Origin: Tenebrio molitor
Taxonomy: Eukaryota; Arthropoda; Insecta; Coleoptera; Tenebrionidae
Length of the DNA: 64,000 nucleotides
Assembly (NCBI RefSeq): GCF_963966145.1
Contig: NC_091048.1
Coordinates: forward strand, 21,576,001-21,640,000
Direction of reading: 5' to 3'
The position numbers were made by a program, and so were the translations under genes. This document shows positions 26,301 through 39,904 of the stretch, piece after piece. Below the pieces are notes generated by a model, which did no database searches, was not told where the DNA came from, and was given only the letters and a program-made list of their open reading frames with translations. Positions within the stretch are counted from its first letter, which is position 1, and each line of letters begins with the position of its first letter.

Positions 26301-29300
26301 TTTTCCAATTAGTAATTGCATAGAAACAGTTAACTGTTCAGTTGCCAGTCAGAAACCTTTGTACCATAACGGGTTCTTTCCAAACTTGCGTATTTCAGAA
26401 AACTGGCATGTTTTTCAAGAAAGCTCTAAAATTTAGCAACCGCTACTTTCAAAAATTAAAAATTCAGTTAATCAGATCTCTTGGGTTTTTGTCGCGACAC
26501 TAAAAAACTACTTAATTTAAATCACGTTTTTATTTATCTCAATCTCTAATATATGGGTACTTGATTAAACAACTTTTCTTCGTTTTATTCTGTTATGATG
26601 TATGTTCTTGATAGTGATGGTATTTAATTTTGTTTATTTATTTTGGCTTAACTCATCATAAATCGTTGTACCATACTGGAAAACATTGTCACATTCTTGG
26701 GTGGTCATAACCACTTACTTTTAAATGTCAAGTTTAACATTTTCAATTTCCATGAGCTGAGTTTTCTGTTTATTTATAGTTTTCTTTATTTGGTCAGAGC
26801 GTAGGGTTCACTTTCAATTTTTCAAAACTGGGTTCTCAATTGAAATAGGATATACGACACGATTTTTTTACTTAACGACACTTTGTTCTATGGACAGGTT
26901 GTTAATGATGTCGACAAAAAACCATAATTAGCATTAATCCTCGACCTGATTTGACACCTCCACAATCACAAATTAATCTTTTCAAACAACATCATAATAT
27001 AATTTTTATCACTTTTGACGGACAGGATTTTTTTTCTCAGTCAATTTTCTCACATCCTGCCATCTGCCCAAGGCAACATAAAAATTTACAATTTGCAGTA
27101 CCTAATGTACGAGAATAGGTATCTTTTTTCAGCCTCTCTCTAAATTTACTGAGTTTTCATTCGCCCAAATCGTCTTGAAACAGTGAATTCCATGCCTAGG
27201 TAGGGATTTTTAATGAAAGATTTTGGGTTGATAACACTAAATGTCAATGACGTGGAATTTTTGACAAATTCAAGAAAAAATCTGTTTCACTGTCCAAGGC
27301 GTCCGCCGAGGCTCTACAAGTACAAGCACTAAGACTTGATTTTGAAATTTTAATCATTTTTCGTAATGGCCGATGTTGCCAATGGAAGAAAAATAAATTC
27401 CCATATGCGGTACTATTTAAAAAAATATATTTCTTTTGCTTATGGGGCCGAAAATTTTTTGTGTATCCCGCAACGAGAAACAAACCTTGCAAAATGACAG
27501 TTTCTGGCCTTGTGATACAAATAACTATTGTTTCATGAATTCAGAGTCAGTTCATTAATAATCTTCTTTCAACTAACGGACAGTCCTCGGCGAAAAAAAC
27601 AATTTTGTTTTCCATTTTGGAGTAAACCCACACCAAATGGAATAAAATATATTTTAGTTCTTTTGCAGAGCATTTAATCATTTTCGTGAAAATCGTGGGT
27701 GGTCCTTTTGTAGGAAGACACATGACAGCTGTGTGAATTGCCCATTATAAAACTTAATGGCCGAATATCAATTTCCAAACTGTAAGAGATTTGTCAATTA
27801 CACTCTCGACTTCTTTTGCGGTTCTTTTGAACACTTTTCATCCATTTTTCGGTTGTTAAATACTAATTGTAATTATTTCACGGTATAATCTCGTTTCTCA
27901 TTGTTGCAAGATGTTGTTGTCTCGCTAGACAACCCGACCACTGTCAAAAAGGATTACTTTTAGCACGAACGCCTCTCAAATCCGATCGCGGTTCTCGGAG
28001 CAAGGACATTGCCCGTTCGTCGTAGGCGAAACCAGAAATGAAAAGTTATCGAAACTTTTGCATTTCTAGAACGTCATTATTTTTATTAGTCGCTTCGCAT
28101 TTAAAAGCTTTTGCAATGAAATTCGTGACCTGAAATCGACGCCCGGCAAAAACTGTCGCCAATTTATTGCAAGATTTCGGAGATATTTTGACAGTTGCTC
28201 TCCGGTGCATATATTTTTCCAGTCAATCAAAATTGCTCCAATTAAACTGCAACCTGACCTTTAAACAGGTTTTGGCGTTTGCTTTTAGTGCTGACCACTA
28301 TCTCATTTTGATTTGTTTAATTCATTTTCTTCTTTATTGGTATCTACCGAAGTCGGACCAAAAATTCCGGTTTGTTCTCCTTTAGGGTAGCAACAGACTG
28401 GCGGTTGTTTAATTATCGTAAATTTCCCCCTCGATATGTGCTAATGAGACTGGTTAATATTTAGTGAAATAACATACGTTCCTCTGAATCACCATTTCAA
28501 TGCAATTTTGTAACAATGTACGAAGAGTAACATTTTTGTTCGTGCATGTTGGCACAACAAGAGACAGTGTTTGTGAAGTTAAACGACCCTACTTGTAATT
28601 AAACGAAATTACCCGGAACCTGCATAAATTAAACGAATCAAAAAGGTTGAAACCAACAGAAGAACAGTTGTGATGAAGATTCGTCAAAAAGAATCAAACG
28701 TAACTAATATTTCTCAACTGATTGCCAGCTTTGGATCTCCCGAAGAAATAATTTGAACACTTAAAGCGTGAAGGTAGACGAACTAATAACAGCTTTGAGT
28801 CGACATTTGGTTTTTAATCGACATTAACTTTGTTGGAGTAACCTCCTGGTTACAATGACAATTTAAAAGTAACCGGCGTGTTTCGTAACCTTTTCCAAGA
28901 AGAGAATGCAATTTAAAAAGAAGATGCATGACTTGACCTTTTAACTATCAATCTCTATGCAGCTCATAATAAAAACAACAATTTTATTTCTAAAGTTTTT
29001 AATCACGCCATTGTGAATTCTGCACCATATGGTCAACTTTCACTCAAAACCTATAAGATCGGGCGGTTACAAAATAATTCTAACGTCGCAGCACCAATCA
29101 ATACAAACCATTTTTGTTTGTTTTAGTGTCATAAAGTCGACCGTGACCGTGCCGTCTCTGTGATCTTTGGAATTGTGCTTTGTAAACCGGACTCGGGTAA
29201 ATGTCAACTGTGGCAACTTTCCGTTTCGCGGCAGACAAGTTAAAAATCGGTTGGAAGACGTCGTAAAAATCGTGTGTTTAGTCATGCTAGAACAGCCTTA

Positions 29301-31740
29301 CTAATTATATTACGAGTGCAAATTTTTAATGTTCACACCCCATAATGGCTCCGCTATTTTTCCCCGTGGGGGTTCGGACATAATTACGCCACATGCTGGG
29401 TTCGTCTTTTTTTACCATCATGTACCTGAGCAACACTTAACGTCAAGATGCCGAGGCTAAAACAAATAGAAAAGACGGAGTCGTGTTGGCCAGCTCGGGT
29501 TGACTCTTGACACAATGTTTGAAGAAATTTCAGGTGCAACTTTTCGGTGCGCGAAGAACTGGTAGCGTCTAATTTGCAATTTAATGAAAATGGGAGATGT
29601 CAGCGGAAGAATGTCATCAGGAGACACTTAATTATCGCGTTTCGTGCAAAAAACGTTTCGAGGTAATGATTATTCAAATTTCAAGATCGTTCGAGAATGT
29701 ATCGGTTTTGGGTGAAGTGGCACAAGCGGTAAAGTGATTACCATCTCGCCTCCATGTCCCACTTTACCGACCATGTTGGCGGTACGGTTCTCAGGTGATT
29801 CAATACTGAAGTAATAAGCCGGCTCAAACAATGATGTAAGAATGCATGAGAAGACGAGCGACTAGAAATTAGTGCAAACATTTTGGAACTCTTCGCGATT
29901 TCCTCTCGCGGAAGAGAAATTTTCCAATCGTCGACGGCTCTTTTGATCGTTCATCACTTTCTCCGATTTTTCTTAAGCCGCCTGACAACGCCATTGTCTG
30001 CGAAATGTAGCCGAGTCATCTGGTACAAATACCTTCTGCATCTGGATTTTTCCGGAATGATACGAATTAATGTGGAACGCCCACTCGAAAAACAAACGCA
30101 TTAATTAACAATCAACAGTTATAGATTTCGTAATTGCGACCGATGTTATCACATCGTCTAATAAAAACCAAGCCCTTCGACTTTCGTGGGAAAATTAACA
30201 TAACACAAAACGAAAGTTTCGCCGCGATTTATACGACTATTCTCCAAATAATTTTCACAGTCCTAATTAGAAACAAAGAAGACCCACTGACATTTGGCTG
30301 ACATTTTTGGATTTCCTGCAATAAAAATTTACAAAATAATAGGTGTGAAGGTTAACGGTTTCGCCGAAATGATGGAATCCCCGATTTACAAAATAACCCC
30401 GACGATTGTCACAGTATGGTTGAATTGGCAGACAATTTTACGTAAAATCAGCCAAGTTTATCAAAGTTCGGCGAGAAAAACAAGGAGATTTCGTCACGGT
30501 TAAAGGAAGTAATTCAGTTCTTGAGGCAATTACGAAACCGGACTACTTAAGTGAAATTACTGGACGCGGCTTAATCTGTGCTATGTTTTCTAAAGATGAG
30601 GCCACAGGTGCAACTTTGCGTATTAACAACCCTCCTCCAATGCAAATAAAAAATCATCCACAAGATGTTATGAAGTGATTTATATGTCGGTGAGTCGGGT
30701 TTTAGTGTCACGTCCACAAAAGATTGATCCCCTTATTTGGACAATTTATTAGAATAATCTGCGCCGAGATTATATGAATTATCAAAGTTCCTTAGATTTT
30801 TGTGGGACATCTTCGACATTCCTGGAGGTCAGTCAATTAACACTGATTGACCACACAAATTGCTGTAGAAATTCACACCGTAATTTTTCAATTATTCAAA
30901 TTAAATTAGGAGCTTATCTGGTAACTTATATTTCTTCTCACCTTCACGAATTATTTTTAAATGTACTTTCTCTCACAGTAAAGCAAAAATAATTGTCATT
31001 TCCGAAACCGTGTGTTGTTGACATGTTATTATTGTAATCGAGCATTTACATGCTTGAGTTCTTTCATATGTACTTATCAAACACACGCTTTGTTCACTTT
31101 AATTCTATATTAGTTTTTGCATTCTTTTTTTAATACGGGATAGTGTGTAGTGAAACAAAATAACAATACAAAAACTTGTTTTTACAATAGTTGTGTAATT
31201 TATTGTTAGTAAAGCATCAATCATCTTCAATAAAATTTGCATAAAAATTTACGATCAATTGTTTTTATCCACGCACAGGAATGTCGGTATTTATCGGAAT
31301 TTATCTAATCGAAAATCCATCATTATATAAAAATTACGTAATTAACTGCCTCTTTAATTGGATGCTGGGAGATGCCTTATTTTAATATGCTTAATTACTA
31401 TTTATTTATTCCCACAATGCAACTCTAATAGATATGTAAGATAAGCAAATCGAGTTATCATTTATTACTTTCATCTCAGTTATTGTGAGCTTGGCGGTCG
31501 TTTAGAAATTATTATTGACAATTGGCGAATAAGTCAAATGTGGTAAAAAGAAGAAACATGTATATGAAAACGTAAGTAATAACGGCAGTGGACAAAAACA
31601 AGCCCACGGGAGGCTGAGAAGAAACATAAATAAAGAAAAGGATGATGTGAGAGCTTATGAAAGTTAAAGTCGAAAAATTGTGTCCGAAATAAGATCAAAT
31701 TCTGATTTTCCTTTGCTCAAAATGTAAAGAAAAGTGATTT
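23310..31740. other. Unassigned intergenic or intronic DNA
   Basis: No gene, RNA or complete element is supported. Around 27355-27480 a sequence with TGTTGCCAATGGAAGAAAAA then TTTTGTGTAT is shared with 61371-61490, so part of this is a dispersed repeat. The rest alternates AT-rich DNA with short CpG-containing blocks (25.3-26.0 and 27.9-30.1 kb) that could be regulatory, without specific proof. Confidence 0.4.
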
Positions 31741-31961
31741 TCCGCGGGTATGTGTTTGTCTGTACCAGTCAAAGCACATAAAACCATTTTTGCTCCGGAT
31801 AACATACATGTACCATTTTTTCTTCAAATATTCATAACAAATTATTTAAGAAATGTTAAGAAACCAGGAATTATTTTAAGGTAGAAGAAGGTAAACTGAT
31901 AAATTAATGTACGAGTACCTAGCTCGTTTTGGAAAGCATTACTATGACTATGACTAGTAAC

Positions 31962-32182
31962 TATTGTTTTTTTAAATTTGGCGTCGAAGTTGGCATTGAA
32001 GAGTCGATTGTGAACGCACTACCGAATTGCAACTCTGATCAGCTGTTTAAATCTAACCTCACTTTTTGCGTTGTTTGTATTTTTAATCTGCAATTTGAAA
32101 AATCAGTGTTTTTAAGACGAGTGGTTCATTCACAATCGACTCTTCAACGCCAACTTCGACGCCAAATCTAAAAAACACCCTT
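31962..32182. mobile_element. MITE nested in R (42-bp TIR)
   Basis: Arms AATTTGGCGTCGAAGTTGGC plus ATTGAAGAGTCGATTGTGAA are repeated inverted at 32120-32167. The right tip reads AAAAAACACCCTT, like the CAGGGTG group; the left tip has decayed. An 80-codon plus-strand frame across it is not a gene. Confidence 0.75.
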
Positions 32183-32321
32183 CATAAACAAGGTAGTGAA
32201 CAAAATCCGAATTTTTGTTTTATAATTATTCGTCTGTTAACCCGTTTGGATAGATTTTGTAAGTACGTATTATGTACAAGTTTCTTAATTAAATCTTATC
32301 TATTCACTTCAGCTTTCAATA

Positions 32322-32801
32322 CAGGGTGATTTTGAAAGTTGTGCAGATATTTTAATCACGAGCTACTGGCTTCATGTAGAACTCGACATTTATTTTTTGA
32401 GCTACAATTTTTTTTAACTGCTTTTAGTTTTATACGTTGTCCTACAACCCCGTAGGTAAAATTTCGGCACATTTTAAAAATACACCCTTGTATATCATGT
32501 TTTATAAAATGTACGTCAATGCGAAGTAACCTATAGGAAATATGCTTTAAAACAAGGAAACCGCATTGGTGTACGTTTTATAAAATATGATATACAGGTG
32601 TATTTTTAAAATGTGCCGAAATTTTACGTACGAGGTTGCTTGACAACATAGAAGACTAAAAGCAATTAAAAAAAATTGTAGCTCAAAAAATAAATGTTAT
32701 TTTATTTTTTGACATAAAATTTTTTAAACATTTTTTCCGAGTTCTACATGAAGCCAGTACCTCGTGATTAAAATATCTGCACAACTTTCAAAATCACCCT
32801 G
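32322..32801. mobile_element. Double-unit CAGGGTG palindrome, copy 1
   Basis: A 480-bp foldback flanked by TA. It starts CAGGGTGATTTTGAAAGTTG and ends with the inverse. Internal tips CACCCTTG (near 32483-32490) and CAGGTG (32595) mark two inverted units around a ~104-bp spacer. The body (CGAGCTACTGGCTTCATGTA and onward) matches the element at 54521-55040. The left unit has lost about 40 bp. Inserted at a TA that is still empty in R copy 2 (55838-55839). Confidence 0.9.
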
Positions 32802-32957
32802 TATGTCACATTCAGAAACGAATTTGTTAAAATTAGAAATTTACTTTATCCGCCGCTCGTCAGCCGAGATAATAATTTTATCTGCCGCTCGTCAGCTCGT
32901 CAGATGCCATGGCAAACTGGCAGCTGAAATGACACTAGCATTATCAATCCAGCAATA

Positions 32958-33420
32958 CAGGGTGTCTCAAAATTCGCGAATTCCGATTTCAGAGCGTGAT
33001 AGGGAAAGACCCAGTAGAGCTCGAAAAATCTTAGAAAAAAAAATCGCTCTTCCTGAAGAAGATATAAGCACTTTCAATACATAGCAGCCTTCATATCCAC
33101 AGTGACAAAATACTATTCTAGCTACGTTGCATTTTTAAGAAAAATTACAAAAATTTAAGATTTTTTCACTCCAAAGTTAAGCTATTCTCAAAAAATTGTT
33201 TTACGTTATTATTTTTCACAATCATCTACACCATAAATATCAATAAACACTGAACTTTTCAGCCTGTATTTGAAAAAAACGCACTCCAAAGAGTGCACTT
33301 TCAGACCAATGTATCTTTGTGGGGGGAGTCCCAATTTTTTTTTTATTTCCATATTTGGACTACTGAAGTGATCCCCTACAACGCTCTGAATTCGGAATTC
33401 GCGAATTTTGAGACACCCTG
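32958..33420. mobile_element. CAGGGTG-type MITE nested in R
   Basis: Starts CAGGGTGTCTCAAAATTCGC and ends GCGAATTTTGAGACACCCTG, with arms of about 38 bp, flanked by TA. It lies within R copy 1; the matching empty TA is at about 55693-55694 in R copy 2. No coding capacity. Confidence 0.9.
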
Positions 33421-33464
33421 TATAATCTCATATTTTACTGACGTTTGGAGAAAAAATAAATTTA

Positions 33465-34600
33465 TTATAGGTAAACGGTAATTACTATTTGATTTGTTAC
33501 ATTATAAGTACTTATTACAAATTCTCACTTTTCCACAGTCGGTTTATTGAACATTTACCTATCTGTATTGCACTTCCAATAACCATTTTAGTGCGGCTAA
33601 ATCAAAACTAATGAGCAAACCGAACCATAAAATTAACTATTGCTTTTATTTGAACGCATTCCGCGCATGGTAAATATTACTGGAACCCATAAAAATTCTG
33701 CAGACTAGAAGAAATGACTTTTACGCTATTAACTGTTCCGCACGCTCGCTAGGATATTCACTCTCATCTCGCAATAAATTTTTACGGCAGGAATAATTTT
33801 GAACGTCCGAAAAATTTATGGCAGTTGCTTTTTTATTTGTCGCTGCCAAAAACGCGTACGCGAGGGTGTGATAACGTGTTTTATAAAATTATACATCCGA
33901 GGAGGCCCTAATTGGATAATGGCAATCTACGAACAACATTGATTGATACTCCCCGGGATAATGTATCTCTGTGTGGGGTTAATGATCCGAGGAAATTAAA
34001 CATGTAAGGCATTCCTCTCGCCTTGCCTTTATTGTCTAGGCATAAAAAACAGACTATCTACCTGCTAGTACGCAGAGATAAGGCGTGTTAACACCAGTTC
34101 TCAGATACCAGCAGCATGTGTTGGATGCTTTCCTCCCCCTCATGCGAACCGTGTCGCGGCCACAAACTAACGGACCTTTTACAAAATATTTTTAACACTT
34201 GCACTACATTGATGACAAAAGATTTACCGCTCGCTCTAAGAAAAGCCAACAGTAATGTATGATAATTTGCTCTTAATGCCTCCTCTACGTGCCATAACAC
34301 ATCAACCATAAGCATAACGGCGTTGCAACGTTAAAGTCTCTTTGTATCGAGTTACCGAAAGGCGTTATAATTTTGTAAGAAGTACTTTCTCGATTGGTTA
34401 CAATTTTAACACTACAATAACTCCCTTCGGTTGCACGGACCGTAGAGTTTGCAGTGAGTCAGATTTCGCAACTGCGCGAGGTCAACCGGACCAGAAAGAA
34501 CCGGCCGAAGACATTTCGCATTGGGTAACCCCAACTGTATCGGTTACTGTTTCTAGAGATTCACTCTTAATTGCGGTTTAGAAAAAAATTCGATTTGTGG
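33465..34600. other. Unassigned intergenic or intronic DNA
   Basis: I see no gene or repeat in this stretch. Confidence 0.4.
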
Positions 34601-36660
34601 GGCCGCGGCTGAGACCTTTGTCTTGTAGAAAGTCGGTTGTTGATAACGAGTGAAAGTAATTTAACCGAAACAGTCGAAAAATCGACACGTGACGGCCAAC
34701 AATATGGAGCCAGGAGGACAATGCGTATTATAATCGGAATGACCTGAAATATGCACTGAAAAATGACTTATTCAAATGTCGCGGCTGTAATGGCGGCGAA
34801 GTTTCTCCTCTCCTTGTAATTTATATAACATTAGACATTATCTTCTATCGATGGAACGTTATGTAAAAGTAATCCGGCAGATTGTGGCCGCAATCCGACA
34901 AGTCCAATCGGATAAGATCAAAAGTGGGATGCATTTTACGGTACTTGGTGCATTTCTCGCTCATATGCAGATTCGATTCGGGGGCCCGAGCCGCGGAAAA
35001 TCAGCTCGTGCATGTGGCTAACATTTAGAACAGACGTCCTTGTCGCGAAATGTTAAAGGTAAAAACCGGCGCGAAGAGTGCCCACGTCTCGTAATTTTTC
35101 CATTTGGAAAACGTCCAGTTTTTCAACTTCTCAACAGTCGATACTTGTGACTTTCACGTCGCGAGTTATCTCCGTCCGAGCCTTTCACGAGCGCAATCAA
35201 AATGTACCGGAGTAGATCGGATACGACTGACGGACAAGTGCCCCTTGCAGGAAGCGCGAAAATTGCCCAACGTTTTCCAGCCGCTCCTGCTGTCGCCTCT
35301 TCGGCCGCTTTACGCGCGAAACTGCCTCAAGTCCGGGTGGTTTTCGCACGCGCGCGTTGCACTGACAGGTGTGGCTTCCGGGGGACCGGAAAGGGGTGGA
35401 ATCTGGTCCAGGTTTTCCAACATATGCACGCAAAAGCAACTCGGAATCGCCCCCGCGCGCAGAGAAAGTGTTTACGTCAGAGACTAGTCGATCTCGAGTG
35501 GACCTAGAAACGCTTTGCAATACCGTTCCTGCAACTGTGTCAATTTTGTTTGCTCCCGGATAACAGTAATTTTTCTGGATGGTAAAATTGTGAAAATGGT
35601 TAGGCAACAACATCTTAACATCCGTTAAGAGACCGGTTGCACTTTTCTATATTTGAACTTTTAAATTCACCGTTAGACCAACAAGAATATGTTGGCGTTT
35701 TTTGCCACGAGAAAAAATTCCTCGAATATTAAGTGTTTGCTGTTCCCAAACGGGTTTCGCGAAAACTGAATGGTGGATTAAGGAAATCAATCGATTGCTA
35801 AAAAACCGGACTAGGCCTCTATTAATCGATCGTCCTGTCCTGTGTAATAATAATGTCGAGAGTCTTTGCGGGTTAGGCGCCTGACCCACCGCTCAAGTCT
35901 CCGCGAATTTTCCAGTTGGGAAGGTCGGGGTTGGATAATCGCCGGCCAACGCGGGATGATTCGTATTTAATCGCACACTTGCAGCTTCGGAGATGTCTAT
36001 TTAGGTCGAGCGAGTGATTTCTCTCGAACGTGGGTTACGTTCAATGTAACGCCATTCTCTAGATTCTCTTGGAAGGCGTTACATATGCAACAGTCCTCAT
36101 CCTGCGTTATTTACTATTAATGAATTAATTGTCGGTGTTGGTCGGAGGCTCCTGGCGTCTTGTTAGAACCACAAAAGCACTTGTACACGCGCGCAACACT
36201 CAAAAAAGTCATCTTGTGCACTCGAAGCAGCTGGTTAATGTCTTCACTGAACACTCGGTTTTAGTTGGCCGGCGGTTGGACTGTTAGTTGGTTCTTTTGG
36301 CTACTTACCAGTCGCCATGGCTGTACGTTGCCAGGGCTATTGGGCCCCTGATCACTCCACTTTAGATTTTGGGGCACTGCTACTCACTTGAAAGTCTTCT
36401 ACTAGACTGAGTGCTCCAAGAGTTCGTAGCGTCTTGGCGAACGACTCGACCGTGAGACGCGGCTTTTCATTGGCTATCGCGCGTATGTGAGAATAGCGAA
36501 GTCACTCACTTCTGATACAGACCGGAGCCCACGGATATTTCTGCATTCGACTCCTGCAACCAACCGGAGGATCTAGTTACAAGAGATGTAATGCTCTAAT
36601 ACATGCAGCACATCAATAAGTGCAAGCTCGAAGGAGGGTCGCGGCCGGCGCGCGAAGACC
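34600..36660. promoter_or_regulatory. GC- and CpG-rich island
   Basis: This is one of the most GC- and CpG-rich parts of the window (especially 35040-35500 and 35880-36660, with CGCG, GGCCG and CCGG clusters). Long open frames occur on both strands at 35104-35613, as expected from stop-poor GC-rich DNA rather than from genes. It may be a promoter or regulatory module of a nearby gene; a possible first exon lies at 36309-36408 on the minus strand. Confidence 0.4.
36309..36408 (-). other. Candidate first exon, minus strand
   Basis: Reading the minus strand, a match to the arthropod initiator (TCAGTC, A+1 at 36408) is followed by about 90 nt of leader, then ACAGCCATGGCGACTG and a perfect donor GTAAGT at 36308-36303. 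The coding part would be only Met-Ala-Thr and one base of the next codon. The ATG context is good. The downstream exon would be at lower coordinates and was not found. The plus strand offers a rival reading (an acceptor-like CTTACCAG followed by an ATG), but its frame ends after 23 codons. Confidence 0.3.
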
Positions 36661-39300
36661 CATCAAGCTTATTGAATAATGACCAATTTCGGCTGATGGG
36701 CCATCATGATCGGACCGCTTAATTTATTGCGATAAAAAATACGACCACGAAAACTGCATTTAGAGGTGGTACCCCTTGAAGATTTTTCTTTTTTTTTCTT
36801 GCTTCAATAAAATTTAATAACTTGGCAGTTATCAAAAAATGCCTGAAAAGAAACGTAATTTATGCGAAAACCCGCGATCGAGCTCCCCCACGTGGGAGCC
36901 GCAGCAGGGTTATAACTCTGAAAAGCAAGCTTTAAATTTGTCAAATAACACAAATATGGTGTTATGGGAACAGGCTGGATATGTCTGTCGCCTCGTACTA
37001 TCAATTTTGCAACGCCGCAGCATCATAAAAGCGTAATAAAAATGGTAGCGAGACACGTCGATGGAGACTTATTCAATAAGTAGAAATAATCCGCATCAGA
37101 TTTCTGATTTGAATTAGCGGTGTTCGAACAATTTACACCTGTCAAAGTCTAACTGAAATGCAGCTGGAGGTGTCGATGCGGAAGGTTATTATTAAACCTA
37201 AAGTAATATAATGATAATTAATATTATTATCACAAGATGAAATGAAGTATTGATTGTAATAAAGTGGCGTTTATTACTCTTTTTAATGTGTATGCGAAGG
37301 GATTTTTTCAGTTGGGACAGAAGCTTTAGCGGTATCAGCATTCTAATTTTAGATTTTACTGCACCTCCAGTTCCTCACACAAAAGGGGTACCAGCCGTAT
37401 CCAAGATGACATCACCACAAAACAGAATTCATTACTCGTAAGTGTGTTAATGTCAATTTGTTCTTGGATTCTGTTTGATTAATGAGTCAATTAATGGTTT
37501 TAGAAAAAATTTCAAACGCCAAGACGTCCATGATTGCAGTAAGACGTCCCTCTCTTCGGCGAAGACAAAGGCACTCACGTCAAGGATTTCGCATTCTAAC
37601 ATCTAAAAAATTCTTGGAAGGACCTTCCGCAATTTTATGAAAAAGTCGTCGTTGTCATCAACTGCAAAAAGCGATGGCACAATAGTCATCCGTCCATCAT
37701 AGAGCTTTATACGTCGCGTGTGAATTGAACGTTTCAATAATAATAATTAGTCAAAGATTATTGGGTCAACGAGAAATTTTATTCAGATTTTGAAATCAGT
37801 TGTGTTTGTAAAAAAATGTATCAAAGATTAGCCAGAACAAATTGTAAACGTGCACCAGAATTATGTCATTTTGCTGAAATTTTGGTAAAATTCTCTCTTG
37901 GAAAATATTTTTTTGATTTTGAAAATACATAGGTATCTACTACAAGGTGCTGAACGAGAAAACAAATCAAGAGTGCTACCTCGCCTTTTGTTTTATCGAA
38001 ACATATGTCTTAGCTTGATCGTACACATGTGTATACTTGTTATACACAGTCGTTTTATTGGTTGCCTACCTTTCGAAAAATGTATTATTGATTAATTGAT
38101 TAATTATTTATCATTAATTCTTTATCTTCAATGGTAAAAATCCATTTTACCACTTACTCTGTATTGCTTACAATTACAGGAAACTTTGCCAAAATCGAAA
38201 ACTTTTTTCAAGATTAACGACAACACCTTTGCTTTAAAATTGACGTTTCTTTGACAGTTCACCCCAAAATCTGCTTAGCAGTGGCGTCGCGTTTGGCAGT
38301 AAAGCTAGTAAATTACCCATTCTTAGGAACATAAAACGTTGCTCTTGTTTATTTTATAAATTTTCTTCATTATCAGATAATAATACAAAATTATAATTCC
38401 AACGTCTAAAATTCATGAGGTATGATTTATTATAAAGTAGCGTTGGAGACCACAAATTGTCTACACCCATGCATTGAACGCTTACTTGCATAGAATTTCG
38501 CTACGACATGACCGATATAATTTGCCACATCTGCTCGGATTTGTTTTCCATTTAATTTGATCACTATAAATACCTACATAATAAAAAATTGGGAGCACAG
38601 CTGACCATAATAAGCAAAAGTGAGTTCGTACAGAAATTCTTCAAAATGAATCATATTTACGAACATTTTTGACTTTTAATCGTAATTATTAATTAAACAA
38701 AGCCTTCATAAAAACCATATTTGACTTTATGATACAATTAATCCAGGAGCATCATCTCAAAATGTATTTATACTGTTGTTTTGCTCTTCTCTTAAACATT
38801 TACTCGCCTGGGTAAGTTATTTTTAAGATTTCACAAGTGTGGCAAACAGTCAAGTAGCAAACAACACCTAATTACTGGTTAATTACATTTAAAGCAAATT
38901 TATAACCTTCAAATCACTTTCTTGATCTTTATCAATTCTACCATACCTTGAAGGCAGTATCGTTTTATTTTTGTTAACTACATTCTTTCTTCATAAGAAT
39001 CCTATTCAGAAAAGAAGTTACGAAAGCCATATTATTTTGCAATGTATTGAAATAATAAACATCTAAAATGCATTTCAAAAGAATCAGATTAAATTTAACT
39101 TTGACTTGAATCCTAATCCCCACAGCTTTAGAAGTCAAAGGAAACGAGATTTCACTGGAAATTGTAATTAACAAAAAATTAGAATTATTATTGACAGATC
39201 TGTTCGACACTTAAGATCGTGTGAACCAATCTACGAATCGACATTTATTTTTCACATTGAACTGAACTTTCAAATTTTTTTGGGCCCACAATATAACTAA
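36660..39300. other. Unassigned intergenic or intronic DNA
   Basis: No gene is supported. Open frames are at most 78 codons and lack recognisable domains. AT-rich microsatellite-like DNA lies around 37200-37235. Confidence 0.4.
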
Positions 39301-39302
39301 CT

Positions 39303-39660
39303 AAAATCCATTCAAAAATCAAAAAACCACCACCTGTTGCTTTAGGTTGGTAAAATTTAAAAAACCCTAGGTAGATATTTTTTCATACTATGTTGGGAAC
39401 TATAAATTATGACATTTATTTGATTCAAAATAAAATTCAATTGCTTTAAATTTCGTTCATATTGTTTTATTAGTAGCACGTTTCATTTATTTATTGATTC
39501 TTATTATTTTTACTTAAATATGCCCAGAAAAAAAAGACACTTAATAAACATTTAACCTCAAAATTACAAGTGTCACCAAATTTTACACTAGACAGCGTTG
39601 CCGATAGTAATTATCGAGGAAAATGCGACATTGGTGGTTTTTTGATTTTTGAATGGACTT
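39303..39660. mobile_element. MITE, CCACCA-TIR family, copy 1
   Basis: Left end AATCCATTCAAAAATCAAAA then AACCACCA is repeated inverted at 39630-39660. The same end type (TCAAAAATCCACCA) bounds 53945-54337. The 65-codon frame inside is not coding. Confidence 0.75.
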
Positions 39661-39904
39661 TATATTTCGTTGCTGTATTTTTCATAGAATTGATACACCT
39701 TTTTCCTTTCATATTTTTGTACACGAATATAGAATTAAAAAAACAATATGCAGTACAATATACATAACTTTCCGATCCTAATCAATTTTAAATGCTCCCA
39801 GTAATACATTATTCAGTGATAACTTGATACCTTTTTATTTACTATGAAATCTGGACACTCCTTGACAATTCTATTTTGTATAATCCTAATAGATATTTTT
39901 GTAT

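Larger units (their letters stand above)
31762..33460 (-). mobile_element. Repeat R, copy 1, with three nested MITEs
   Basis: On the minus strand this matches the R copies at 45.6, 55.65 and 56.1 kb. Shared landmarks include GCACATAAAACCATTTTTGC (31781 on), the AAGAAACCAGGAATTATTTT block near 31859, the GCCGCTCGTCAGC block at 32852, and the tip GACGTTTGGAGAAAAAATAA near 33440. Removing three internal MITEs (about 31962-32182, 32322-32801, 32958-33420) leaves sequence that aligns with copy 2. R copies end in inverted CTATTTTTTCTTCAAAC-like tips, so R is itself probably a non-autonomous element. Confidence 0.75.

Noticed and set aside
29700..29810. Possible tRNA-like segment
   Set aside because: I could not fold a cloverleaf or find a TTC-box; no RNA gene supported.
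31929..32171. 80-codon frame
   Set aside because: It lies across a MITE and its inverted arms.
35104..35613. Open frames of 127 and 138 codons on opposite strands
   Set aside because: The region is GC-rich and stop-poor, frames are open on both strands, and neither translation looks like a known protein.
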